Virus record (IMG/VR): IMGVR_UViG_3300036781_000823
Span: 1-41,025 of that record
Source of the DNA: a virus
Strand: one strand, 5' to 3'
DNA length: 41,025 nucleotides
This document shows positions 29,923 to 38,185 of the stretch, in pieces. The notes beneath the pieces are model-generated. The model saw only the letters and a program-made list of their open reading frames with translations. It did no database searches and had not been told where the DNA came from. Made by a program: the position numbers and the translations under genes. Positions within the stretch are counted from its first letter, which is position 1, and each line of letters opens with the position of its first letter.

Positions 29923-32484
29923 ATGACCCATCTGAAGCGACTTTTCACGGCGGCGCTGCTGGCGCTGTCTTTCGTGCCGGCGGCGATGGCCGCGCAGGCG
30001 ACCTACACGATGCCCTCGACCGGGCCGATGAGCCTTGGCACCTTCGTCGCCGACTATCTCAACCCGGCCCTTGGCGCCGCGCTCAGCTGCAACGCCGGGT
30101 CGAGCGCGCCATCGGTCAGCGGGCAGCCCGCCACCTATCAGTGCTGGATCGACACCTCGACCACGCCGAAGTCGATCAAGATTTACGACACGGCGTCTTG
30201 GGTGGTGACCGGCTATCTCGACACGAGCGGCCACGCCTATAGCGTCGGCGGCGTCTCGATCAAGCTGCTCAACTCGTCGAGCGGCACCACGACGATCACG
30301 CCGCCGGCCTCCGGCACCAATGCGCTGACGCTGCCGGCCGGGACCGACACGCTGGTCGGCAAGGCCACGACCGACACGCTGACTAACAAGTCGCTCAGCG
30401 GCTCGTCCAACACTTTCACCAACCTGCCTGCCTCGGCACTCACCGGCGTCGTGGCATCGGCCAATGGCGGCGCCGGCAGCATCAGCGGAGCGCTCAAGGG
30501 GAATGGCAGCGGCACGACCTCGCAGGCGGCCTGCGCCGACCTCAGCAACGCCACGGCTGCATGCTCCACGCCGGTCGGCACCAGTGGCGCGACGATCCCG
30601 CTGCTCAATGGCGGGAACACATGGTCTGGCGTCCAGTCGATCACCAGCGGGGACCTCGCGCTGAAGGGGGCGAGTTCTGGTGCGCTGACCGTCAACGCCG
30701 CTGCCGCGGCAGGTAGCAACACGCTGACTTTGCCGGCCGGCACGACGGATTTCTCCGCCACTGGGGGCACGTCGCAAGTCGTCAAGCAGACCTCGGCGGG
30801 CGGCGCCCTCACCGTTGCCAGGCTTGCGTGTTCTGACCTCAGCAACGCGGCGGCATCATGCTCTACCGATGCAACAAACGCCTCCAACCTCACGGGCCAG
30901 GTGGCCGTCGCCAACGGCGGCACTGGACAAGCAACAGCCCTTGCATCGAGGAGCGCCGCCGGCCTCAACATCGAAGGGGCAACTACCCAGGGCGACGCCA
31001 ACAAGACCGTCGCGGCCTCCGACCGGACCATCGTTACGACGGCGACGTTCACTGCCGCGCGCACGGATACGCTGCCAGCCGCCAGTGCCGTTAATCCCGG
31101 CGCGCACTTGGTCATCGCCGACATGGCGGGTGCCATCAACGGCTCAAACAGCCTCACAGTGCAGCGTGCAGGCTCCGACACGATCAATGGGGTGAGCAGC
31201 GTCGCATTGACTGCGCAGTATGCCTACATCGATCTCGTCTCCGACGGCGCCAGCAAATGGACGTATCAAGCGGCGTCAGGCGGTGGCGGTGGCTCGGGTA
31301 CCGTGACCAATGCGACGACCGCTGCCGGCACCGGGATAGCTGTCAGCGGCACTTGTGCCATCACGACGTCGGGCACGTGCACCGTGAGTCTGGCTACAAT
31401 CGCCGCCCACACGTATCTGGGGAACAGCAGCGGCAGCAGCACCACTCCGACGCCCGTGTCGGCGTCGAACGTCTTGCTGGATATCGGCGCAGCCAATGCG
31501 CTGCAAATCGGTCAACCAGTCAACGTCGCTTGCGCTGCGTCGGTCAGCAGCAATGCACTGACCATCACGCTGAACGGCAACGACGGCAACGCGCTGTCGT
31601 CGACCAACCCGGGCTATATTCCGTTCCGCAGCGCGACCGCGGCGACCGGCACTCAGGACGTGCTCACGCTCACCTCGTCGCCGACCTTTACCTTTAGTTC
31701 CGGCTCGACCGCGGGGTTCGTAAACGCCACGGCCGGTCGGGTGTGGGTGGTCGGCTTCAACGATGGCTCAACCTTCCGGCTCGGTGCGGTCAATGCTCGC
31801 TCGGGCACGAGCATCATGTCGCTCGGAGACGATATCCTTACGTCGAGCACCGCCGAGGGTGGGACGGGCGCGGCGGATAGTGCGCAGGTAATCTATACCG
31901 GCACTGCCGTCAGCTCGAAGGGGATGAGGATTCTCTGCTACATGGACTGGGCCTCGGGCTTGACGACCGCCGGCACATGGGCGTCGGGGCCAACGAAGAT
32001 CCAGGTCTTCGGACCGGGTGTGGCAAAGCCGGGAACGCCGCTTCAGCGAGTGCCATTTCAGACGGGCGCGGATGCTACCGGCTCGACGGTTATCCCGAAT
32101 GACAACACGATCCCTCAGCAGACTGAGGGGACGCAGTTCATGTCGAACTCGATTACACCGTCGGCCGCGCCAAATGTGCTGCAGGCTGAGGTGACGGTCT
32201 TCGCGAGCAACAGCGCGACCGGAACGATGATTTCCGCGCTCTTCCGCGACAGCGGGGCCAATGCCATTTCGGCCTTTGGCGCCTACCAAGGCACCGCTAC
32301 AGGCGCGGCCCCAGTCTCGTTTCAGTGGCTCGGGTTGGCTGGCAGCACCAGCTCGACGACGTTCAAGGTGCGATCCGGATGCCAGAGCGGAACGTTTAGC
32401 TTCAACGGCTCATCTGGCGTCACCGGCGGGCAGTTCGGCGGCGTTGTCGCGTCGACGCTGAACCTCGTCGAGTTCATGGGCTAG
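29923..32484 (+). CDS. Tail fibre-like protein with N-terminal signal peptide
   Basis: This encodes 853 residues from the ATG at 29923. A clear Sec-type leader (KRLFTAALLALSFVPAAMA) opens the protein. Residues 25-110 form a module with WIDTSTTPKSIKIYDTASW, a common virion-attachment motif of phage fibres. Then come repeated Thr/Ser/Gly-rich units (ALTLPAGTDTLVGKATTDTL, NGGTGQ) of trimeric fibre type. The C-terminal 250 residues are a beta-rich receptor domain. It probably decorates the tail tip; the leader is unexplained. Its stop overlaps the convergent cargo gene within one CTAG. Confidence 0.85.
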   Translation: MTHLKRLFTAALLALSFVPAAMAAQATYTMPSTGPMSLGTFVADYLNPALGAALSCNAGSSAPSVSGQPATYQCWIDTSTTPKSIKIYDTASWVVTGYLDTSGHAYSVGGVSIKLLNSSSGTTTITPPASGTNALTLPAGTDTLVGKATTDTLTNKSLSGSSNTFTNLPASALTGVVASANGGAGSISGALKGNGSGTTSQAACADLSNATAACSTPVGTSGATIPLLNGGNTWSGVQSITSGDLALKGASSGALTVNAAAAAGSNTLTLPAGTTDFSATGGTSQVVKQTSAGGALTVARLACSDLSNAAASCSTDATNASNLTGQVAVANGGTGQATALASRSAAGLNIEGATTQGDANKTVAASDRTIVTTATFTAARTDTLPAASAVNPGAHLVIADMAGAINGSNSLTVQRAGSDTINGVSSVALTAQYAYIDLVSDGASKWTYQAASGGGGGSGTVTNATTAAGTGIAVSGTCAITTSGTCTVSLATIAAHTYLGNSSGSSTTPTPVSASNVLLDIGAANALQIGQPVNVACAASVSSNALTITLNGNDGNALSSTNPGYIPFRSATAATGTQDVLTLTSSPTFTFSSGSTAGFVNATAGRVWVVGFNDGSTFRLGAVNARSGTSIMSLGDDILTSSTAEGGTGAADSAQVIYTGTAVSSKGMRILCYMDWASGLTTAGTWASGPTKIQVFGPGVAKPGTPLQRVPFQTGADATGSTVIPNDNTIPQQTEGTQFMSNSITPSAAPNVLQAEVTVFASNSATGTMISALFRDSGANAISAFGAYQGTATGAAPVSFQWLGLAGSTSSTTFKVRSGCQSGTFSFNGSSGVTGGQFGGVVASTLNLVEFMG

Positions 32485-33449
32485 ATGCCTCTCCGCTTCC
32501 CTGTTAGGCGGCTGGATACTCGTGCGGGCAGCCGCCACGCCAACCTGGCGGTCTGGCTCAGAGCCTTGCTGAAATGCCCCATAACATCGGCAAGTGTGGG
32601 GTCATACACGTCGCCGGCGTCGAATGACACCAGACCGAAACCGCGCGAGTAGTTGGAGTTGACGACGATGCCGACGTACCCACGCGCGATGTCCTCAAGG
32701 TGAATGTTCTGGTCGAGGTACGCGAGGTGCTGTCCCTTATGATGCAGGTACTTGAACAGCGGCTCACGTGGATGAATTGGTATCGTACGGTCGCTCTGCA
32801 GCCACATGTTGTACCACGAGAATTCGTAGGGCGAGATGTTCAGCAGACCTCGATAGTCGAGGCCATTCGGCACCATGTATTTTTCGCGCAGCGCCCCGAG
32901 CACCTTGGCGGAGAAAATCGAAAAGCCGTGGCTGGTGATCATGGTGCGATCGCTCAGGCCAACCGCCCGCTGGATTTTGGCGATCGAGGCGCGCCGAGCC
33001 TCCCAGTACGTCCGATAGTAAAATGGGTCGACGATCAGGTCGTTGTCTTCGGCGAGCAGGGTATACGGCGTCGTTTCGTCGAACATGAAGTCGGCGATCC
33101 GGAAGTCGCGGATGAACTCGCCGTCGGAGTCGAGGCAGAGGTAGTTAGCGGTCAACCCCAGTTCCCAAAACGCCAGCTTGACGATCTCCTGATTGATGTA
33201 CCCAGGCCGGACGCCGTTCAGCGGCTCCGTCACCAGATGCTCGCCTAGGCGCTCCTCGGCCACCAATTCTGTGGCACAGGTAATATCTTCGAAGAGCGGC
33301 AGGTCGTTAGCCGGAGCGACGATGTAAAGCGGGATGCCGTCGACGTTGTGTGCTTCGAAAGTGGCCGCGAGCCGGTGTGCATATACCGAGTCACCGGCGT
33401 AAGTTTTCAGCATCATAGCAAAAGCATGCACGCCACGATCTCCATCCAT
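32481..33449 (-). CDS. Glycosyltransferase-like cargo gene (DUF6492-like)
   Basis: This encodes 322 residues on the strand opposite to the late operon. Its N-terminus AMMLKTYAGDSVYAHRLAATF, then IPLYIVAPANDLPLF, an acidic metal-binding LDSDGEF (107-109) and KYMVPNGLDY/YNMWLQ segments suggest a GT-A glycosyltransferase of the DUF6492 type. The base composition looks more AT-rich than that of its neighbours. Such morons commonly modify host surface sugars and block superinfection, which is inference here. ATG 33449 lacks a good Shine-Dalgarno. ATG 33416 (two in tandem) is an alternative start. Confidence 0.7.
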   Translation of the reverse strand: MDGDRGVHAFAMMLKTYAGDSVYAHRLAATFEAHNVDGIPLYIVAPANDLPLFEDITCATELVAEERLGEHLVTEPLNGVRPGYINQEIVKLAFWELGLTANYLCLDSDGEFIRDFRIADFMFDETTPYTLLAEDNDLIVDPFYYRTYWEARRASIAKIQRAVGLSDRTMITSHGFSIFSAKVLGALREKYMVPNGLDYRGLLNISPYEFSWYNMWLQSDRTIPIHPREPLFKYLHHKGQHLAYLDQNIHLEDIARGYVGIVVNSNYSRGFGLVSFDAGDVYDPTLADVMGHFSKALSQTARLAWRLPARVSSRLTGKRRGI

Positions 33450-33549
33450 GTATTATCTGCCGCCAATATTTATCTGTTAAATCATCACAGTGGCACGCTG
33501 CGCAAGTAGCCGTCTCAAAAGCTCAATCCACACCGCCGGAGACTTCACC

Positions 33550-34578
33550 ATGAACGCATACAAGCGGGCAGCGCTCGCTCTCGCGCTTCTGTTGCTATCC
33601 GTCCTGCCGGCCTTCGCCGACCAGGGCTCGCTGTGCATGCCGACGAGCGGCACGGTCAGCGGCCTCGCCTTCGCGCAGGACGTGAACGCCGCCCTCAAGG
33701 CACTCGCGACTTCGCACTCCGGCGACACGGCGCCGACCAACGACTGCACCGGGCTAACGCTCGAGGGGCAGGTGTGGCTCGACACCTCGACCACGCCCGC
33801 CACCGTCAAGATGTTCGATGGCGCGGTGCAGCAGGTGCTGGGCACTCTGGATGCGGCATCGGGCGTATGGACCCCGCCGGTGGGCGGTGGCGCGACCAGC
33901 ATTGCGAGCGCGTCGACGACCGATCTGTGGTCGGTGGCGCCGGCCTATGTCACGGTCTCCGGCTCGACGACGATCACCAAGCTCGCCGGTAGCGGCGCGG
34001 TGGTCGGCACCACGAAGTTCGTGCGCTTCTCAGGCGCGCTGCAGCTCACCTACAACGCCACGCAGCTGATCCTGCCGGGCGGAGCCAGCATCACCACGGC
34101 GGCCGGGGACACGGCGCAGGTGATCGCGCTGGGCGGCGGCAATGTGCTGGTGTTCAGCTATGTGCCGGCGAGCGGCCGGCCGCCGGCGCTCGGCAATGTC
34201 GACAACACCGCCGACGCCAGCAAGCCGGTGTCGACGGCACAGGCCGCGGCCGATCTCAAGTCGCAGACGCAGAACGTCGGCTGGAACCTCCAGACATCGA
34301 GCTACACCCTCGTCCTTGGCGACGCCGGCAAGCTGGTTTCGATCAACAATGGCAGCGCCAACACGCTGACGGTGCCGACCAACGCCAGCGTGGCGTTCCC
34401 GCTCTACACCCGTATCGATCTCTCTTCGTATGGCGCGGGGCAAATGACGGTCGCGGCGGCATCAGGCGTCACCATCCACTCCGCGCAAAGCCGCCTCAAG
34501 CTCAACACCCAGTATTCGGGCGCCACGCTGTTCAAGGTCGGCACCAATGAATGGCTGCTGTTCGGTGACCTGCTGTGA
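33550..34578 (+). CDS. Second tail fibre-like protein with signal peptide
   Basis: This 342-residue product starts at an ATG with GGAG 8 bases upstream. The leader KRAALALALLLLSVLPAFA is a strong Sec-type signal. Residues 25-105 are clearly related to the N-terminal module of 29923-32484: CMPTSG, DVNAALKALATS, and VWLDTSTTPATVKMFDG. A beta-rich shaft follows. The C-terminal VGWNLQTSSYTLVLGDAGKLVSI...NTLTVPTNASVAFPLYT is a frequent phage fibre tip fold. It is separated from its paralogue by the opposite-strand glycosyltransferase gene. Confidence 0.8.
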   Translation: MNAYKRAALALALLLLSVLPAFADQGSLCMPTSGTVSGLAFAQDVNAALKALATSHSGDTAPTNDCTGLTLEGQVWLDTSTTPATVKMFDGAVQQVLGTLDAASGVWTPPVGGGATSIASASTTDLWSVAPAYVTVSGSTTITKLAGSGAVVGTTKFVRFSGALQLTYNATQLILPGGASITTAAGDTAQVIALGGGNVLVFSYVPASGRPPALGNVDNTADASKPVSTAQAAADLKSQTQNVGWNLQTSSYTLVLGDAGKLVSINNGSANTLTVPTNASVAFPLYTRIDLSSYGAGQMTVAAASGVTIHSAQSRLKLNTQYSGATLFKVGTNEWLLFGDLL

Positions 34579-35384
34579 TGGCCCGCCTCCATAGGTTTGC
34601 CGCCGCGCTTCTTGTCGGGCTGTTCGTTGCCCTGACGGGCACGGGCGTTCCGGCGTATTTCTCGCCGGGCCTGCTTAGCGCCTCGTCGGCGCGGATCTTT
34701 GCGATCTCGCCGGCCGTCGGCGGCAAATCGACGTGGAACCTCGATGTCGACGGCGATCTCACGATCCCGACTGCCGGCACGTGGACGATCACCGCGACCA
34801 CGAACTTTCGGGCGACGGCGACACTGTGGAGCGGCGGCGGTGCAGGTGGCGGCAATGGCGGCGGGACCGCCGCCGACCAGGCCGGCGACGGCGGCGCATC
34901 GAGTTTCGACTCGATGTCGATCACCGGCGGCGATGGCGCGCAGAACGCCCGGCCGCCGTCGAGCATCTTCACCGGCGCCAAGGGCAGCGGCAAGGGCATC
35001 GCCACCGGCGGGGATACAGACACCAACGGCATCGACGGCACGGACGGCGCGCGCAGCGGCAGCAACGGCCATGGCGGCAATGGAGCTGGCGCCCCGGATG
35101 GCGGCGGCGATGCGCCTGGGCCGAACACCTCCGGCGCCGTCGTCGGCCCCGCGGGCACCGCGCCGGGCGGCGGTGGCGCCGGAGCTGGCGCCGGCACCGG
35201 CTTCAACCCAGCGAATGCCGCAGCTGGCGGTGGGGGTCAGAGCGGCGGCGAAGGGATCAAGCTGGTGCAGTTCATCGCGGGCACCGGCTACCCGCTGGTC
35301 ATCGGCGCTGGCGGGGCGATCTCGATCGCCTCGATCGTGGTGGCCGGCGGCACCGGCGCGCCCGGGCAGTTCATCCTCCACTAA
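34578..35384 (+). CDS. Glycine-rich adhesin-like protein
   Basis: This encodes 268 residues from the ATG overlapping the previous stop (TGATG). It has an N-terminal hydrophobic leader (RFAAALLVGLFVALTGTG), a short beta domain (WNLDVDGDLTIPTAGTWTITAT) and then about 160 residues dominated by Gly, Ala, Asp and Asn (SGGGAGGGNGGGTAADQAG and similar). This recalls the polyglycine-rich tip adhesins (gp38 type) of T-even phages, where Gly-rich helices form a receptor-binding brush. It follows two fibre genes, fitting an adhesin role. Confidence 0.75.
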   Translation: MARLHRFAAALLVGLFVALTGTGVPAYFSPGLLSASSARIFAISPAVGGKSTWNLDVDGDLTIPTAGTWTITATTNFRATATLWSGGGAGGGNGGGTAADQAGDGGASSFDSMSITGGDGAQNARPPSSIFTGAKGSGKGIATGGDTDTNGIDGTDGARSGSNGHGGNGAGAPDGGGDAPGPNTSGAVVGPAGTAPGGGGAGAGAGTGFNPANAAAGGGGQSGGEGIKLVQFIAGTGYPLVIGAGGAISIASIVVAGGTGAPGQFILH

Positions 35385-35408
35385 CTCAACCAGCAAAGTG
35401 AGATTTTC

Positions 35409-35945
35409 ATGGACGCATCCGTACCTCGCGGTGCAGCGCTGCTGCTCGCCTTTATCTATGGCTTCGAGAGCGGCAACGACTACACCGTAGTTTACGGCCA
35501 TCACCAGTCGACGCTGGCAAAGCCGATCACCTCCATGACGCTGGACGAACTGGCGGCGGCGCAGAAGGTGCTGGCGAAGCGCTACGGCTCATCGGCGGTT
35601 GGCGCGCTGCAGCTGATGCAGGAAACGCTGGCGGGGCTGCGCACCGCGCTCAAGCTCACCGGCAAAGAACTGTTCACCCCCGACCTGCAGGACCGGCTCG
35701 GCTACCAGCTGCTGCAGCGCCGCGGCTACGCCAAGTTCAAGGCTGGCCAGATCAGCACCGAAACCTTCGCCCGCAACCTCGCGATGGAATGGGCCTCATT
35801 GCCCGTACTCGCCACCACGCAAGGCGCGCACCGGAAGATCGCGGCGGGCGAGACCTATTACGCCGGCGACAAGCTCAACCGCGCGCTCGTGGCGCCGGAC
35901 AAGGTGCGCACCATCCTCGCGAAGGTGCTGACCGCCGCCAGCTAG
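35409..35945 (+). CDS. Endolysin (GH104/lambda R-like)
   Basis: This 178-residue protein aligns by pattern with the lambda R transglycosylase family. It has LLLAFIYGFESGNDY with a catalytic Glu20, SSAVGALQLMQETLAGL at the R 'GRYQL' position, then FTPDLQDRLGYQLLQRRGY and FARNLAMEWASLP. It cleaves peptidoglycan glycan strands at the end of infection. No signal sequence is present, so it needs a holin. It begins the lysis block after the fibre genes. The Shine-Dalgarno is weak (AGTGAG). Confidence 0.82.
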   Translation: MDASVPRGAALLLAFIYGFESGNDYTVVYGHHQSTLAKPITSMTLDELAAAQKVLAKRYGSSAVGALQLMQETLAGLRTALKLTGKELFTPDLQDRLGYQLLQRRGYAKFKAGQISTETFARNLAMEWASLPVLATTQGAHRKIAAGETYYAGDKLNRALVAPDKVRTILAKVLTAAS

Positions 35946-35954
35946 GTGCCCAAG

Positions 35955-35983
35955 AAAAAAGCCCCGAGCGCGAAGCCCGAGGC
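35955..35983 (-). terminator. Minus-strand intrinsic terminator-like hairpin
   Basis: Read on the minus strand, GCCTCGGGC-TTCGC-GCTCGGGGC forms a 9-pair stem with two G-U wobbles, followed by TTTTTT. On the plus strand, the same bases have two A-C mismatches and the A-run precedes the stem, so it works only leftward. All nearby genes are on the plus strand, so it may stop antisense transcription from the right end. Confidence 0.5.
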
Positions 35984-36070
35984 TGAGTGAGGGGGAGTCA
36001 TGTCCATTGACCCTCGCTCAACATCCATCCGCGCCGGCGGTTCCCGGCATCCCAACATGGAGGTGCGGCC

Positions 36071-36283
36071 ATGCCGCCCGATAATCTCTATGCCTACACT
36101 GCGCCCGGCGCGGACATGCCGGAATTTGTTTCAGTCAACAAAGCGGATGGGGGCGGGATCGATATCGTCGTTCGCAGCCCGAAAGAATTCGGCAGCGCCA
36201 CGGCACAGATTGCGCTCAATCGCGACCAGACCCGCGCCCTCTACCATGCGCTCCAAATCCACCTGACGCCGAACGCGGCGTAG
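36071..36283 (+). CDS. Small hypothetical protein, lysis region
   Basis: This encodes 70 residues with an excellent Shine-Dalgarno (GGAGG, 7 bases before the ATG). It begins MPPDNLYAYTAPGADMPEF and reads like a compact beta-alpha protein (GGIDIVVRSPKE, then TAQIALNRDQTRALYHAL). Conserved small proteins of this shape occur near phage lysis genes, but I know no function. A longer frame from 36000 overlaps it out of frame and looks like a shadow. Confidence 0.65.
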   Translation: MPPDNLYAYTAPGADMPEFVSVNKADGGGIDIVVRSPKEFGSATAQIALNRDQTRALYHALQIHLTPNAA

Positions 36284-36336
36284 GTCCTCGCGCGCCGGGC
36301 GCTATCCGGCAAATCCCAACATCATCGGAGACTGTC

Positions 36337-36885
36337 GTGGGCCACTACCTCGACACGCTTGAGCACCGCAAGGCGCTGCAGCGGGCGCTCAACGCTGCCC
36401 TCGGCAATCAGCTGCAACCCCAGCTCGAGGTGGATGGCGTACTCGGCAACCAGAGCGCCGCGGCCGTCCGCCTGTGGCGCCAGGTCAACGGCAAAGTCAT
36501 CACCGGCGCGGACGGAAAGCCTGTCGCCTCCGTCGACAACGAAATGCTGCGGCTGCTCGGTCTGGGCCAGCCGCTCATCACCGAGCCGGGGACGCTCGGC
36601 AACACCATCGCGCTCCCCATCATCAACCTCGTTCTCAACACTGCTTTGAAAGGCACGGGTATCACCATGGACTTCTCGAAAATCGCAAAGGCTATCGCTG
36701 GCGGCCTGTCGGGCGCCGGCATCGGCGGCGGCGCTGCGGCCTACACCTATCTCAGCCTGCCGCCCTCGGCGGCCGATGTGCTGCCGCATTGGGTGCCGGT
36801 GGCGGTCCCGATCGTCAACATGGCCATCGGCTTCGTGGTTGGCTTCTCGGTCGTCTACTTCGCCCCGGCGAACAAGCCGGCCTGA
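36337..36885 (+). CDS. Peptidoglycan-binding/holin-like membrane protein
   Basis: This 182-residue protein from a GTG (GGAG upstream) has two parts. Residues 1-60 match a PG_binding-type fold (HRKALQRALNAALG, LEVDGVLGNQSAAAVRLW). Residues about 118-180 contain two membrane helices (GGLSGAGIGGGAAAYTYLSL and VPVAVPIVNMAIGFVVGFSV). The second part starts at an internal ATG (36667, MDFSKIAKAIAGGL) that looks exactly like a small holin's N-terminus. The gene may make a wall-anchored membrane protein plus a 73-residue holin from a second start. No separate holin is evident. Confidence 0.65.
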   Translation: MGHYLDTLEHRKALQRALNAALGNQLQPQLEVDGVLGNQSAAAVRLWRQVNGKVITGADGKPVASVDNEMLRLLGLGQPLITEPGTLGNTIALPIINLVLNTALKGTGITMDFSKIAKAIAGGLSGAGIGGGAAAYTYLSLPPSAADVLPHWVPVAVPIVNMAIGFVVGFSVVYFAPANKPA

Positions 36886-36954
36886 TCGCCGTTGCCGGGC
36901 GGTCTCCGGGCCGCCCGCCATCATCCCCTCAACACCAGTTTCAATAGGGCGCGC

Positions 36955-37341
36955 ATGACGCTGGACCTTTCCACCATCAGTCTCGTTTGGGGCGTCATCG
37001 TCTCGGTGCTCACCAGCATAGGCCTCGTAGGCGGGCTGATCTGGCGCATCAGCGTGAGCGTCAACGCCAAGTTCGAGCGGCTGCAGGCCGAGCTCGAAAG
37101 GGTCGAAAAGGACGCGGCCCTGACCCTCTCCGCTTCGGACGGCCGGGCCAAAATCGCAGAGGACGAACTGCGGCGCTCCATCGAAGCGCACAAGCTCTTC
37201 GCCGCCGAACACTTTGCGACCGAAGAGGGGGTCAGCAAGGCGCTCGACCCCGTGCTCAAGGCCATCGATCGGCTGGCTGATCGGCTCGACAAGCTGCTCG
37301 CCGAAGGCCTGCCAGCCAGATCCCCGACGCGGACGCGCTAG
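36955..37341 (+). CDS. Membrane-anchored coiled-coil protein (spanin-like position)
   Basis: The 128-residue product begins with a single membrane helix (LVWGVIVSVLTSIGLVGGLIW). A long heptad-rich coiled coil follows (NAKFERLQAELERVEKDA, then EDELRRSIEAHKLFAAEHF), and then a basic tail. This N-in topology with a periplasmic coiled coil is that of inner-membrane spanins (Rz). No nested lipoprotein (Rz1) gene with a lipobox was seen, so a spanin role is only suggested. The Shine-Dalgarno is weak. Confidence 0.65.
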   Translation: MTLDLSTISLVWGVIVSVLTSIGLVGGLIWRISVSVNAKFERLQAELERVEKDAALTLSASDGRAKIAEDELRRSIEAHKLFAAEHFATEEGVSKALDPVLKAIDRLADRLDKLLAEGLPARSPTRTR

Positions 37342-37353
37342 GAGATTTCACCA

Positions 37354-37767
37354 ATGCTGAATCTTGCCGCCCCGCTCGCTGCCGGCGCGTATCTGCTCGT
37401 CGTCATGGTGCTGGTGTTCGGCGTGGCCGGTGGCTTCGCTGCTGAGCCCTGCGCGGGCTCCATGGTGACGGTCTCATGGTACGGCAAGGAAACCTGCCAT
37501 GGACGGCCGCCAGGTCGTGGCAGGGGCAAATGCGAGACGGCGGCGGGCATCCCGTTCGACGGCAGCCAGATGCTCGTGGCACATCGGACATTGCCGCTGG
37601 GGACCCGCGTGCGGTTCACCTATCGCGGCAAGTCGCTGGTGCTGCGGGTGATGGACCGCGGGCCGTGGGTCCGAGGTCGATCCTATGACCTTAGCGAGGC
37701 CGCAGCTCGCGCGCTCGGCATTAGACTCGGCGGCGTTGTACGAGCGTGTACCAAAATTATCGACTGA
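37354..37767 (+). CDS. RlpA-like double-psi beta-barrel protein
   Basis: This encodes 137 residues with AGGAG upstream. After an N-terminal hydrophobic segment (residues 5-30, possibly a signal or anchor), it has the RlpA/DPBB core: VTVSWYGKETCHG, AAGIPFDG, LVAHRTLPLGTRVRFTY and the catalytic-type VMDRGPWVRGRSYDLSEAAARALGI (Asp101, Asp112). RlpA family proteins cleave or bind denuded glycan strands at the septum. In a phage lysis block it may add wall-degrading activity. A cargo role in the lysogen is possible. Confidence 0.85.
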   Translation: MLNLAAPLAAGAYLLVVMVLVFGVAGGFAAEPCAGSMVTVSWYGKETCHGRPPGRGRGKCETAAGIPFDGSQMLVAHRTLPLGTRVRFTYRGKSLVLRVMDRGPWVRGRSYDLSEAAARALGIRLGGVVRACTKIID

Positions 37768-37795
37768 CTGCGGTCGCGGCTCCGGGCGCCGTCGT

Positions 37796-38083
37796 CTAAT
37801 TCATCTTCCTAATCCAGTGACCCCGCCCGTTCGGCCATTTCAGAAGGGCGGCCACTGAGGCGAGCGCCGCGGCATATGGAAGATATTTAAGTGGCTGATT
37901 GCCGGGCAGATCATTCAGCACGGCGTATAGTGATATCGCTAGGATGATCAGGCCCACGAAAACAACTACGTTCCATAACCTGGGGGCCTCCCAATGCGCC
38001 CCGCAGCCTTGGCAAACGAAGGCCGCAGGGGGAACCGTCTTGCCGCAAAATGGGCAAGCGCCATTGTGGTTGTAGTTGGGCAT
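37796..38083 (-). CDS. Zinc-ribbon membrane protein (accessory)
   Basis: This encodes 95 residues from the ATG at 38081-38083, with GGGAG just upstream; longer starts are not supported. Residues 8-28 form a zinc ribbon (CPFCGKTVPPAAFVCQGCG, Cys-x2-Cys twice). Two membrane helices follow (LWNVVVFVGLIILAISLYAV and LPYAAALASVAALL) and a basic tail. It is opposite to the lysis operon and probably expressed in the lysogen. Small zinc-ribbon TM proteins occur in superinfection-exclusion settings, but no function is established here. Confidence 0.65.
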   Translation of the reverse strand: MPNYNHNGACPFCGKTVPPAAFVCQGCGAHWEAPRLWNVVVFVGLIILAISLYAVLNDLPGNQPLKYLPYAAALASVAALLKWPNGRGHWIRKMN

Positions 38084-38185
38084 TCCGGCTCCCGCGCTCC
38101 CCAAACAAATCTGTAGTAAGCTTGCACAAGATTTTGATGCTGCAAACCCGCTCAGCATTGCACCGCTGACATTTTCACTCCTAAC

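Noticed and set aside
36000-36266. 88-codon plus-strand frame starting MSIDPRSTSIRAG
   Set aside because: It overlaps the 70-codon gene at 36071, which has a far better Shine-Dalgarno and protein-like composition. The product is Ser/Arg-rich, as expected of a shadow frame.
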